64,000 nt of DNA from positions 13,866,384-13,930,383 of the forward strand of contig NC_044923.1 in assembly GCF_003576645.1 (NCBI RefSeq), in the 5' to 3' direction. A program made the position numbers and the translations under genes. The notes below the pieces were generated by a model. The model was not told where the DNA came from. It saw nothing but the letters and a program-made list of their open reading frames with translations, and did not search any database. Below, in pieces: positions 1 to 11,825 of the stretch (the first letter of the stretch is position 1; the number at the start of each line of letters is the position of its first letter). Source of the DNA: Ipomoea triloba. Its lineage: Eukaryota > Streptophyta > Magnoliopsida > Solanales > Convolvulaceae.

Positions 1-21
1 CTTCTTTTCTGATTCCTATAG

Positions 22-744
22 GTTAGCTGCTAACACTTCTCCAGTGAAAAGTATTAGTACTACCACTGTGTTGTCCCAGTCAACTGGTCCAAGTGAATTC
101 CAGAGTGGTGCAGTAATTGTTAGTACATTGTCTGATGTTTTTGAGGCTGTAGAGGTACTTAATTCCTAATTTTTTCCTCTCCAACTATCAAACTATTGTG
201 TATATGTTAAACTTTTTTTAACATGTTCAGGATAATGACTTCTATGTTCCTGCTGAAATAATGGGTATTGAAGGTTCTGGAAAATGGTTTTACATATCTT
301 GCATGAAGCCAGGTTGCAACAAGAAACTATCAGACAATGATGATGGCTTTTTGAAATGTTCAAAGTGTAAAGGACAATTTGTGGAAGGAACTGTTAGGTA
401 CAAACTTTTGGTTAGGGTCGTGGATAGGACAGGTGATGCTCCTTTCCATTTGTGGGATAGGGAGGTTGCTGAACTGGTAGGTGTTCCGACATCATTGCTG
501 TATCAAAAATACTCTAAGGTAAGAGTAACTTTATATATAATCTAATTTTACTTCTCTTTTTGCTTAATGGTGTAGTAATCAGTTTTGTATTCAGGTCGGT
601 GTTCGGATTCCCCCAGAATTGGAGATTCTGAGTGGAATGGCTATGATATTTAAGATTGGTTTCAAAAAGGGCACTGTGAGGGGACCTAATTCTGCTTATA
701 ATGTCATAAGATTCCCAACCATCAATTGCCTCTTCAACTGGTAA
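22..744 (+). CDS. Helitron RPA1-like single-strand DNA-binding protein, C-terminal exons
   Basis: Three exons are visible: 22-154, 231-518 and 595-744, joined by GT...AG introns with phase 0 junctions and open throughout; TAA is at 742-744. Exon 2 encodes an RPA70 DBD-C-like OB fold. It has a zinc ribbon (CMKPGC then CSKC, that is C-x4-C...C-x2-C) followed by a VRVVDRTGD strand and an LWDRE motif. Such RPA-like genes are common Helitron passengers and are thought to protect single-stranded DNA during rolling-circle transposition. The N-terminal OB folds lie before the window. The C-terminus after the OB fold is short and lacks the basic tail seen in the minus-strand relative near 25.8 kb. Partial gene; I saw no break in the visible part. 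Confidence 0.75.
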
Positions 745-865
745 TCATTTTATATTGAGTTTATATGTGCTCTGCGATTTTTAAATATAATGAGTTTTTT
801 TTCCTTTTTAAATGTTTATTTTTTGTACTCGGCCGTTTTTTAATGTAATGAGTCTTTTCCTTTAT

Positions 866-3800
866 AGATGATTATTTTGATCATGGAGATTGCATTCATG
901 AATGTGAACATTGTGGCGCGCTTTTTTGGTTTGAGGAGCGACAAAACAAAACCGTCTCAAAAGGTCGCCCGAAGTACTCTGTCTGTTGTAATAGTGGGAA
1001 AATCACATTGCCGCGGATCAAGTTGCCTCCACAACCAATTCAAGAACTTTTTTTCGGCAACGGTGAGATGTCAAAACAATCCTTACACAATATTAGGATT
1101 TACAACAATATGTTCTGCTTCACGTCTATGGGTGGAAGGATTGACAACAACGTTAACAAGGGTGTTGGGCCTCCTATTTTCCGTTTGAATGGGCAAAATT
1201 ATCATTTGATGGGCAGCCTACTTCCCAAAGAAGGCGTCGCACCACACTTTGCACAATTGTACATTTATGATACTGCTAATGAGCTACAAAATCGTATCAA
1301 TGCAGTTAGGTACTTAATATTTCTATTTTATTAAACATCGTTACATTTTCATCTATAATCGTTTTGACACTTATTTAAAACGCTTCTAATGTTGTTTTGT
1401 ATTTGTTGTAGGGGATGTGGTGAGCAAACTGACATTCATGTTGATATAGTCAAGGTCATTAAAGAGGAGTTGGATAAGCACAATGTTTTAGTCAAGTCTT
1501 TTCGCATTGCAAAAACAGAAATTGAAAGGAATCCACGTGTAGAGGTTAGGATTAAATTGCTTGGAAAGCGTAAACAAGATGCAAAGAGTTACAATTTACC
1601 TGAAGTGTCTGAAGTGGCCGCATTAATTGTTGGAGATGTTGATACAAACATGAGGGAGCGTGACATTTTAGTAGAAACTCATAGTGGTCAATTGCAAAGG
1701 ATTAGTGAATTGAATCCATCTTATTTACCACTTCAGAACCCATTACTCTTTCCTTATGGTGAAGATGGCTACCGGGAAGATATTTACCATAAAGAAAACG
1801 GCAACAACTGGTGGAAGGCAAAGGATTAGCCCAAGAGAGTTCTTTTGTTACCAGATTCATTCTAGAAGTTCAGAGCTCTCTACCTTATTGCATGCAAAGC
1901 GCTTATTCCAACAATTTCTTGTGGATGGCTATACAATGGTTGAAGCAGGCCGCCTCATTTATATTAGAACACACCAAAAAAGCTTACGATGTAAAGTTAT
2001 GGTAGTTTAACTGATGCTTTGACACGTGGAGAGGTTGATCCTTCAACACAAGGTAGAAGAATTATCTTACCTTCAAGTTTTACTGGCGGGGCGAGGTATA
2101 TGATACAGAATTATCAAGATGCTATGACCATATGTAGATGGATTGGTTATCCAAATCTTTTTATTACATTCACTTGCAACCCTAAATGGCCAGAGGTTCA
2201 AAGGTTCCTAAAGAACAATAACTTGAAACCTGTTGACCGCCCTGACGTGATATGTAGAATTTTCAAGATCAAGTTGGATGCTTTGATCACCGACTATCGG
2301 AAAAACAAATTATTCGGACAAGTTGTTGGAGGTAATTCTTATTACTTTTTAATTGTTAGCCTCTTTTTTTTTTATGTGTATAATAATTTATAATTCATTT
2401 TTGTCATGTCACAGTCATATATACCATTGAGTTTCAGAAGAGAGGTCTCCCTCATGCACACATTTTACTATTCCTAGACAAGTTTCAGTATGAAGAACGA
2501 CTTCGATCTCTAGATTCTATAATTTCAGCAGAAATACCAGACAAAAGTAGCGATCCAGCCTATTTCAATGCAGTTGAGGAATTTATGATCCATGGCCCAT
2601 GTGGAGCATCAAGAAAGTCTTCTCCCTGTATGGTTAATGGCAGTTGTTCTAAACATTTCCCGAAGAAATTTGTTAATTCTTCAACATTTGATGAGGATGG
2701 CTACCCTATCTATACAAGGAGAGATAATGGTAGGACCATTATGAAAAACGGGATTACATTAGACAACAGGTATGTGGTACCGCACAATAGACATTTATTG
2801 TTGAAGTACAAAGCTCATATCAATGTAGAATGGTGCAATCAATCCCTGTCAATCAAGTACCTGTTCAAATATGTCAATAAGGGGCATGATCATGTTACAG
2901 CTGAATTCTACAAAACAAGTGATGAAGAAGAAAGTACAAAGGTTATTGATGAAATTAATATGTTCTACGATTGTAGATACATATCCCCATGTGAAGCTTC
3001 TTGGAGACTGTTTAGCTTTGATATACAGTTAAGGTCTCCTTCTGTTGAGCGCCTAAGTTTCCATCTACCCAATCAACAAAGTGTTATATTTGAAGATGAT
3101 GATGCTGTTGATAATATAGTAAATCGACCAACCATTGCACAAAGCATGTTTATGGAGTGGTTTGAAGCTAATAAGAATTTTGTACATTCTAGGAAGTTGA
3201 CTTATGCTGAAATGCCAACAAAATTTGTTTGGAAGAAAGATGTTAAGAAATGGCAACCAAGGCAAAGAGGTTTTGCAATAGGTCGTATTTTCTATGTACC
3301 ACCTGGTACGGGAGAAATTTTCTACTTGAGATGTTTGTTGAATCAAGTTCGAGGTCCAACCTGTTTTGCAGATATAAGGACCGTTGATGGAGTAGAGTTC
3401 ATGAATTTTCGAGATGCATGTTATGCTCGAGGCTTAGTTGATGATGATAAAGAATATGTAGATGCAATTGAAGAAGCAAGTGAATGGGCATCAGCATCTA
3501 ATCTAAGGAGATTGTTTGTGACATTGTTAATGACTAACTCAATTGGAAAACCAGAGATTGTTTGGGAAACAATTTGGGAGCATTTGTCAGAAGATGCCGA
3601 ATATTATATAAGAAAGACGCTGCAAAAACCAGGTATTGTAATCACTTCTTTTATATCATTTTCAATATCCAAGTTCACAAAACATAATGAATAAAATAAT
3701 TTTTACTAATAAAACTTCAAATTCGCAGATTTGGTGCTAAACAATAGCGACATACAAAATTTTGCCTTGATGGAGATTGAGAAGATCTTAACTGCTATGG

Positions 3801-5390
3801 GTAAGAGTTTGAGTGACTTTGCTCCTATGCCAACACCAAATATTGACATGTACTCAGTGGCAACAAATCGTTTGATACAAGAGGAATTGGCATATGATTG
3901 CGATAGTATGAAGTTTGAGAACCAGTTGCTGGTTAAACAGCTGACTAGAGAGCAAAGGGAGATATATGATGAGATTATTGATGATATCGAGAAGAGCAGT
4001 GGAGGGTTGTTCTTTGTTTATGGTTATGGTGGAACTGGAAAGACTTTTTTTGTGGAATGCATTGTCTTCTGGTTTAAGGTCTAAGGGTGAGATTGTATTA
4101 AATGTTGCTTCAAGCGGCATAGCATCTCTTTTATTACCAGGTGGGCGAACTGCGCATTTGAGGTTTGCTATACCTATTTCGATTCATGAAGATTCAACCT
4201 ACAACATAAGTCAAGGTACTCCTTTAGCAGAGTTAATTATTCGTTGTAAATTGATCATATGGGATGAAGCACCTATGATGCACAAACATTGTTTTGAAGC
4301 TTTAGATAGAACTATGAGAGATTTATTAAGGTGCAAGAATCCAAATAGTTTAGATACGACATTTGGTGGGAAAAATGTTATTTTGGGGGGAGATTTCAGA
4401 CAAATATTACCAGTAATACCCAAGGGAACAAGGCAAGACATTGTTGCTGCAAGTATAAATTCTTCATATCTATGGAGATCATGTAAAGTGTTTAGGCTAA
4501 CTCAAAACCTACGCCTAAGACAAATACAGTCAGATTTTGAAGCTCAACAGGTTGAAGAATTTGCAAAATGGATAGCTCAAATTGGTGATGGAGTTCTTGG
4601 TAATTCCAGAGACGTAGACTTTGAAATCACCATTCCAGATCAGTTTTCACTCAAAAGTAATGGTGACCCAATTGCTACAATTGCTGAAAGTACTTTCCCT
4701 AGATTTCGAAGTGGTCACAATGATATTACAGATCTACAGAATAGTGCTATTTTGGCTCCAACTCTTGACGTTGTGGATAGCATCAATCAATACATGAATG
4801 ATCATAATTCCGGTGAAGGTAAGACTTATCTAAGCTGTGACTCTGTATGCAAGTCAAACTCTAATGGAGATATGTTATCAAATTTGCACACTCCTGAGTT
4901 TTTAAATGGTCTGCGTTGTTCTGGAGTACCAAACCATTCACTTACTTTAAAAGTTGGGTCACCAGTTATGCTTTTGAGAAATATTGACTACAGTTTAGGA
5001 TTGTGTAATGGCACGAGACTTATTCTTACAAGATTGGCAAATCATGTGTTGGAAGGACAGATCATGTGTGGAACGAATGCAGGAACAAAGGTTTTAATTC
5101 CCAGGATGTCGTTAACACCTTCAGATATCAGATTGCCATTTAAATTTCAAAGGAAACAATTCCTGTTGATGCTATCTTATGCGATGACAATAAATAAGAG
5201 TCAATGACAAACACTTAGAAACGTGGGTTTGTTATTGAAGAAGCCGGTGTTCAACCATGGTCAAATGTACGTAGCAGTCTCCAGAGTAAGCAGTCCAAGA
5301 GGATTAAAAATTTTGGTTAATGGTGAAGATGTACCATTCCAGAATACAACTACAAATGTTGTGTATAAAGAAATTTTTAATAATGTCTAA
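866..5390 (+). pseudogene. Helitron Rep/helicase (Helitron_like_N + Rep + PIF1 helicase), frameshifted
   Basis: Large Helitron transposase-helicase. An N-terminal Cys cluster (C-x3-C-x2-C) is coded near 890-920. Introns are inferred at 1310-1411, about 2333-2414 and about 3634-3728. The Helitron_like_N region covers about 1830-2330. The HUH-type nuclease motif (LPHAHILLF) has its His-Ala-His at 2453-2461, and the two-tyrosine motif KYLFKYVNKG lies near 2857-2885. The Pif1-like helicase has Walker A GYGGTGKT near 4020-4045, Walker B IIWDEAP near 4255-4270 and GGDFRQILPV near 4387-4415. Breaks: frameshifts near 1800 and 1995, one extra T in the homopolymer near 4045 just after Walker A, and a TGA at 5205-5207 in the C-terminal helicase motif (NKSQ then stop). 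Translation downstream of that stop continues as a normal Pif1 tail to TAA at 5388-5390. Clearly a recent pseudogene. Confidence 0.88.
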
Positions 5391-5495
5391 ATAAAGTTCA
5401 GTTTTTTTTCCGTTCACAAATTGTTTTCATTCTTTTAGTCAAAAATTTAGTACAAATTTCTTAAACCATATTCCATTTATTACATATATATATTG

Positions 5496-5523
5496 CCGTG
5501 CATCGCATGGGTGCAACTACTAG
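5496..5523 (+). other. Helitron 3' terminus: hairpin + CTAG
   Basis: Stem CCGTGC (5496-5501), loop ATC, stem GCATGG (5505-5510) with one G:T pair, then 9 nt, then CTAG at 5520-5523 followed by T. A hairpin about 10 nt before CTRR, inserted 5' of a T, is the standard Helitron terminator and fixes the right end of this element. Confidence 0.85.
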
Positions 5524-6493
5524 TTATTTTTAATAAAATAATATGTATATGTTTAATTTCGTTTAATTATATCTGTAATATGTGTATGTTTAATTTTCTT
5601 TAATTATGTTCGTAATATGTGTACCATTAATTTTCTTAATTGATTAGATAAAATCTATATTACGAAAAGTATTTTAAAAAGTTAATAAAAGTATAATGTG
5701 TGAATTAATTTCTTAATTACCATAAAAGTAACTATTAGCATATAATTTTATATGTGTAATAATATGTGAATTGGAATAATTTGTATAATTAATAATTGTA
5801 TGGACGTAATAATATGTGAATTAACGTAATAATTTGTGTTTGAAATAATTATCATAGTTTTTTAATCTCCTTTAATTATGAACGTAATATTTGTATTATC
5901 AATTTCCTTAACTTATTAGATAAAATTTATATTACAAAAAGTATTAATTCCTTAATTGCCATAATTTTTAAGATTTTATTCAAAAGTAATCAAAGAAAGT
6001 GCACGTGTAATTGATATTTTATGATAATAAATTTAGATGTTAAATACGGTTGGTAATTACCATAGATTATTTAGATGGTAAATAGTATGGTAATTACCTA
6101 CATAGATTACCATAATAAACTGAGTAACATATTAATCAGTATTATAAAAAAGAGAGGAAGCCTTTTAGGTAAGATATATTAGGAAAAAGTATCAATTAAT
6201 TAAAATATGATAGGAAAATTATATTAGAGAAATTATATTAGGAAATTGATTAGCTAGTATCAATTCTGCTAATAATTTTTCCTAATCCTATATTTATAAT
6301 TACCATTATAAACGGATTTAATTGAAAAATTTAACTAGAACTTATATTAATAGTTTTGGATTATCATCCTGCCCTCTCTCAACACCAAGGGACACGATCA
6401 ACGACGCCAGGTGGAGGCAATGCAGGTAAGTCTCAGACCATGTATAAGTCTTGCCGTTGTAGACGACGGATTGGAAGTATAGTCGCCATCACT
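5524..6493. other. AT-rich non-coding stretch
   Basis: No gene is seen. The stretch is strongly AT-rich. A segment near 5600-5700 (TTAGATAAAATCTATATTACGA and around it) recurs imperfectly near 5890-5960, so it contains a diverged direct repeat. The part from about 6130 to 6480 looks like decayed transposon sequence, possibly an LTR remnant of the copia element that follows, but I could not match it to the copia 3' side. Confidence 0.4.
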
Positions 6494-6690
6494 GTTGCAA
6501 AAATCTCCACCTAGGTCGCCTAGGCACCGCATAGGCGCCCCTAAATCGAGACGAATTGCTCACTAGGCGTCTGCCTAGGTGGCCGGCCGCCTAGCGCCTA
6601 ACTCAACCGACTTGGCCGAGTTGGCAACTGACTCGGCCGAATTTGGCGGAGTTAACTCACCCAACTCGGCAGTTAATATTTTTGAAAAGT
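6494..6690. repeat. GCCTAGGCG-rich element, truncated copy
   Basis: Begins GTTGCAAAAATCTC and then holds a dense set of CCTAGG / GCCTAGGCG-like palindromes, followed by repeated ACTCGGCC/GGCCGAGT blocks. The first 14 bases match the inverted end of the element at 20472-20956, so this is another copy of that family, cut off on its right side where copia coding sequence begins. Confidence 0.55.
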
Positions 6691-6733
6691 CTATTCATCC
6701 CCCCCTAGACTTTTCCCACCCTATCGAGACCAA

Positions 6734-8557
6734 TTGTTAGATAAAACCTTTTATGTTCCTAGTTTCTCTAGGAATTTAATTTCAGTTTCAAGACTTGTAC
6801 CATTCGGATTCAAATTTGAATTTAATGCCAAGTATTTCAAGTTATTTTATAAATCTACTTGTGTTGGTAATGGTACATTGTCTAATGGTCTCTATCGTCT
6901 TAACTTAAAGGATTATTTAGTTCACAATTCTTTACATGTTTAAAATGGCACCAAACGGTGTAGTATTAATGAAAATTCCCCAATGTTATGACACTGGAGA
7001 TTAGGTCATATCTCCCTTGAAAGAATTAAAAGATTGGTAAAGGATGGAGTACTTTCTACTCTAGACTATACCGATTTTGAGACTTGTGTTGATTGCATTA
7101 AAGGTAAGCAGACAAACATGTCAAAAAAAGGTGTCAATAAAAGTTCAAGACATATGTTGGCCTGACATGGACATGCCTGGTCAAAAATATTTCATTAACT
7201 TCATTGATGATTTCTTTAGATTTACCTATGTGTATTTACTTCATAATAAACATGAAGCATTGGATGTCTTTAAATTATTTAAGGCTGAAGTTGAAAACCA
7301 ATGTAACAAGCAAATACAAATAGTTAGATCTGATAGGGGTGGTGAATACTATGGTAGATATACTAAAAATGGACAAGCACTAGGTCTCTTTTCCAAGTTT
7401 CTTCAAGAGCATGAGATTGTTGCCCAATACACCATGCTTGGGTCTCCGGACCAAAACGGTGTTGTTGAAAGAAGAAATCGGACCCTTCTAAATATGGTGC
7501 GGAGTATGCAAAGCAACTCTACACTTCCAAAATCGTTGCGGGGTGAAGCACTTAACATGGCTACGTTATATTAAACTGTGTTCCAACCAAGGTTGTCCCT
7601 AAGACACCATTTGAGTTATTCAAATGTTAGAAACCGAGTTTGCAATATATGCGTGTTTGGGGATGTCCGTATGAGGTGAGGATATATAACCCGCACGAAA
7701 AGAAGCTTGACCCAAGGGCTATTAGTGCTTTCTTTATTGGATATTTACAATCTTCTACGGGTTATAGGTTTTATTGTTTATCTCATACTACTAGGATAAT
7801 GGAATCAAGGAATGCTAAGTTTCTTGATGATGACTTGATCAGTGTGAGAGTTCGATTTAAGGACCTGGTTCCTTCATTAGATCATAATGGCTCTCAACCT
7901 TCTACGTCATCCAATGGGGTTGTAATTATATGCAATGCTCCTTCAGTCCCACTTGCGGTTATACAACTTACTATTGAGATTCCACAAACTGTTGAAACTC
8001 AACCTTTGGAATAACCACTTCAGGATTTACAAAATTCTGAACCGATACAGACCGAACCTGAAGAGGTAGTTGCCCCACAACCTTTACAAGGTGATGGAGG
8101 TCCAACATTAAGACGCTCTAGTCGGACGAAATGATCAGCAGTTCCTAGTTATTACATTTCGTATCTACAAGAATCTAACATTGGAGCCAAAAATGATCCT
8201 GAGACATTCTCTGAAGCAACGAATTGTGCCCATCTGACTTATAGTATGAAGCCATGATGGATGAAATAAATTCATGAAGAGTAAAGGGGTTCGGGAACTT
8301 GTTGAATTGCCTAATGGGGCCAAGGCTATTGGTTGTAAATGGGTCTTTCAGACCAAAAGAGATTCATTAGGCAATATTGAGAGATACAAGGCCCGACTTG
8401 TTGCAAAGGGATTTACTCAAAAGGAAGGAATCGATTACAAGGATACTTTTTCTCATGTATCAAAGAAAGATTCACTTTGAGTCATTTTGGCTTTGGTTGC
8501 ACATTTTAATCTTGAGCTGCAACAAATGGATGTGAAAAACTACTGTTTTTCTTAATG
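6734..8557 (+). pseudogene. Ty1/copia polyprotein remnant: GAG-pre-integrase, integrase, start of reverse transcriptase
   Basis: Decayed copia pol. It opens inside the GAG-pre-integrase region (YVPSFSRNLISVSRL). An HHCC zinc motif follows around 6985-7115 (HWRLGHIS ... CVDCIKGK). The integrase core holds a SDRGGEYY segment and a VVERRNRTL segment, carrying the second Asp and the Glu of the D,D-E triad; the stretch around the first Asp is altered. From 8274 the RT begins ([23 protein letters not shown]). Gag and protease are absent. Stops and frameshifts interrupt it at about 6943, 7574, 8014 and 8480. Reading stops at the solo LTR at 8563 and resumes at 9824. Confidence 0.85.
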
Positions 8558-8562
8558 GTGAT

Positions 8563-9818
8563 TGATACACATGATTTTATACCTTAATTTGCCCCACGAT
8601 TCAGGAGTTTTGTTGCTTATTTCCTTTACCTTGATCCATTTAAGGCTCGTTTGTGTGTTAGATTTGATCAATCTTAGTTTATTCACAAATGAGGAGCAAA
8701 GGAAGGATTTTCGGACATCTCGGACTAGTTTTCGAGACATGAGGAATCTACCCCGAGATGGAAAGGAGCAACGGAGCACGAAAGGAGTCAAAAGAGGACC
8801 AGGAGGCCGCATCACGGCCAGCCTCACGGCCGTGATGGCGACCGTGACCCCCACCGCGGACAGCAACTGGCCACGCCACATCACGGCCCCGATCCCGGCC
8901 GTGATGGTGGCCGTGACCCGACTGCTGTCCAGTATTTATTTCGCGTTTTTATGATATTTGGGATATTCCGAGCCCTAGTTTAGTTTAGTGAAATTTTTCC
9001 TCTCTTTAGAGTTTTCCATAGCATAGAATAGAGCAGATTTGCATCATTGAATTCGGTTACAAGCTTGGAATCATTGTTTGGATTGGAATTGCTCTCAAGA
9101 ATTGTTAGTAAAGTTTTCCTTTTTATTCTTTAATTTTGCAGCTACGATTTCAGTCTTTAATTCTTGCTTTGCTGTGTTTACTTCAGTCATGCGTGAGTAA
9201 TTCGCTTATGGGTTTGGATTAGGGTGTTATTGTTAATCTTGATGTTCAATTTGTGATTATTGCATAAAGGGGTTGAATCTTTGACCTAGGGTTTATGTTG
9301 ATTTGGGGATTGCTTTCTACTTGTTATTGATTGATGGCTACAATTAATTGCTAGTCTAGGAGAGGAATTCATTACAACGAAAGTTGGATGGAGACCTCGA
9401 GCCTTACCAATTTCAACCTAATTTTCCTACTATGAGAATATGGGTAATTTTGGGGGCTTACAATGCTTAGGTGTTTAAGGTTATTATTGATGCATCACGA
9501 CAGTGGGGCAATTGTGACCAAATTCTGTTTATTGATTACGAAAGTAGCTGAATTGAATTCTTTCCCTAATTCTGAGATTGTTAGAACATCAAGATTGCAA
9601 TTCCCCTAATCTAACCCATTCCCTTATCATACAGTTAATTCCTTAGTCAATTTATTTCTTTTAATTTCCATCATTCAGTTATTAGTTGCTTGGATTCTAG
9701 TTGATTCACATACTCTAGTGCCTAGTATTCTTAATTCATACAATTACGTGCCATAGCCCCAATCCTCAGCGGAACGACAATTCACACCCATATTTTCACT
9801 CATCATCTATACTCATCA
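8563..9818 (+). mobile_element. Solo LTR (1256 bp) inserted in the copia RT, TSD GTGAT
   Basis: The sequence starts TGATACAC and ends CTCATCA, giving a short TGAT...ATCA inverted terminus. It is flanked on both sides by GTGAT (8558-8562 and 9819-9823). Removing it with one GTGAT restores a continuous copia RT reading (LNGD then LEEEVFM). No internal retroelement sequence is present, so this is a solo LTR from unequal recombination. It carries a paired palindrome module with TCACGGCCGTGA at 8824-8835 and a second copy near 8890-8905, with TATTTATTT about 20 nt downstream near 8932. Organisation suggests a Tat/Athila-type Ty3/gypsy LTR on the plus strand. Confidence 0.88.
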
Positions 9819-9823
9819 GTGAT

Positions 9824-11042
9824 CTAGAAGAGGAAGTTTTTATGAAACAACCTGAAGATTTCTCTTCTAGGGGTGGGGAGAATTTAGTTTGTAAGCTTAA
9901 GAAATCCATATAAGGGCTAAGACAAGTTTCTCGTCAATGGTATATCAAGTTCGATGGGGTGATTTCTTCATTTGGTTATGTTGAAAATCCTCTTGACCAT
10001 TGTATATATACCAGAAGGTGAGTGGGAGTAAAATATGCTTTCTTGTTTTATATGTGGATGACATTTTGCTTGCCACCAATGATAAGGGGATGCTTCGTGA
10101 TGTGAAACAATTTCTCTCTAAGAACTTTGATATGAAGGATATGGGTGATGCTTCTTATGTTATTGGCATAAACATCCATAGGGATCGGTCTCGAGGTATA
10201 CTGGGTTTATCTCAAGAAACCTACATTAACAAATTGTTAGAGAGATTTCATATGCAGAACTGTTCACCAAACGTTGCCCCATAGCAAAAGGGGACAAGTT
10301 TAGTCTGAATCAATGTCCAAAGAATGATCTTGAAAAAGAATCCATGGCGAACATCCCTTATGCTATAGCAGTTGGGTGTCTTGGATATATTCAAGTCTGT
10401 ACAAGGTCAGACATAGCTTTTGCTGTTGGGATGCTAGGACGATACCTGCAGAATCTAGTTCGGACCACTGGAGAGCTGTGAAGAGAGTTTTGAGGTATCT
10501 TAAAAGAACTAAGATTTACGTGCTTGGGTTTAAGCAAACGGGCATGCTAGATGTTGTCGGTTATTCTGATGCGCACTTCGCTGGTCAACTTCAGGGTGCG
10601 TTGATTCTAGAAGGTCAACTCCAGGGTGTGTCTTTATCATGGCTGGTGGGGCTATCTCGTGGAGAAGTGTTAAACAATCTTTAATAACTACTTCTACCAT
10701 GGAAGTCGAGTTCGTTTATCTTTACGAGGCTACTTCACACAAGGTGTGTGGCTCAAGAATTTCATCTCTAGGCTTAGAGTTATGGACTCTATATCTAAGC
10801 CATTTAAAGTCTATTGTGACAACTCAGCTGCAGTCTTCGTAGCTAAGAATAACAAAAGTGAGAGTCGAAGTAAGCACCTCGACATCAAATTCTTAGCTAT
10901 TAGGGAGCGTTTCAAGAATAAAGTTGTAATCGTTGAACACATTCGTACTGAGTTGATGTTAGCAGATCCCTTGACTAAAGGCATGCCTCCATTTAAATTC
11001 AAGGATCTTGTTAAAGAAATGAGACTTTTGTCTACTTTGTAA
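9824..11042 (+). pseudogene. Ty1/copia polyprotein remnant: reverse transcriptase and RNase H
   Basis: Continuation of the copia pol after the solo LTR. It has the RT active site YVDD at 10051-10062 (LVLYVDDILLATND) followed by the connection region (YVIGINIHRDRS). RNase H follows, with YSDAHFAG near 10561-10585 and a C-terminal block (YCDNSAAVFVAKN, RSKHLDIKFLAIRE, DPLTKGMPP) ending in a stop at 11040-11042. Frameshifts near 10285 and 10376 and a stop at 9912-9914 disable it. A 30-nt direct duplication (GGTCAACT-CCAGGGTG units at about 10580 and 10610) replaces part of the RNase H loop. Confidence 0.85.
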
Positions 11043-11820
11043 TTTGTATATATATCCCGTATTCAGTTTTAATGAAATTCTTTTGCTTTCAGACATTTAT
11101 CTCATTTAAGTGTGTACACCTTTATTTTATTGAGATAATGTACTTCGGTTGGACTTGGAATAAACATAGGGTTTGTTTCATTAAGGTTTTTTTTGTTTCC
11201 TAAATTAAGTGCTCAAAGGCAATTTGCATTTGATCATAATGGATGCTACTCGTTTTAAGGAGGACATATCACTATGGTCGGTGTTTTCTATTTTTGAGTT
11301 ATGGAGTTTGCACCAAGTGGGAGAATATAACATTTTCCTTATTACATTATTATAACATTAGGTTACAAGTTATAATAATTAAGGTAAATCATTTTATGGT
11401 GCAATACTTTCATACAAGCTTCTATATTAATTAAAGTAAGACTTGATTAATAGTAAGAAGTGTTATTAGGAAAGGGATACAGTTACCATATTGATGGCAT
11501 ATGGTTATTAGATAAAGAACCCTTTGGTCCTCTCACTACTTAACATTCATTCCTCGTACACCATCAAGAGAGGGTTTAGAAAGTTAGAGCAACTTATATT
11601 GTTACTCTGCCGTAACAGTCCCGTGACAACACAACCTTCATCAATCGGAAGCTATGGCTGGAGGTTAGTACTTTAAAGATCCGTATATCACGTACTTATG
11701 TTCTTACGTGATTTATATGCTTACATGGTTTACTTGCATACCTTGAGTTATCGTATTTAAAATTGATGAGCTCGTTGTTACCATTGGAGTTTGTATCGCT
11801 GAATTACCTGTAGAACATAT
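11043..11820 (+). other. Copia 3' non-coding region and probable 3' LTR remnant
   Basis: No gene. A polypurine-like AAGTGGGAGA lies at about 11315-11324, where copia elements have their polypurine tract, and the sequence after it (ATATAACATTTTCC...) is probably the start of a 3' LTR. I find no matching 5' LTR in the window, so the limits are uncertain. Element B is inserted at the right edge. Confidence 0.4.
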
Positions 11821-11825
11821 ATTAT

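Larger units (their letters stand above)
1..5523 (+). mobile_element. Helitron, 3' part (5' end outside window)
   Basis: This is a rolling-circle transposon read on the plus strand. It holds the last exons of an RPA-like gene, then a Rep/helicase gene with a Helitron-like N-terminal domain, a His-x-His Rep motif, a two-Tyr motif and a Pif1-type helicase. It ends in a short hairpin followed by CTAG and then a T, the usual Helitron 3' end. The helicase gene has several frameshifts and a nonsense codon, so this copy is not autonomous. The 5' TC end is not in the window. Family assignment is secure; the left limit is unknown. Confidence 0.9.
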
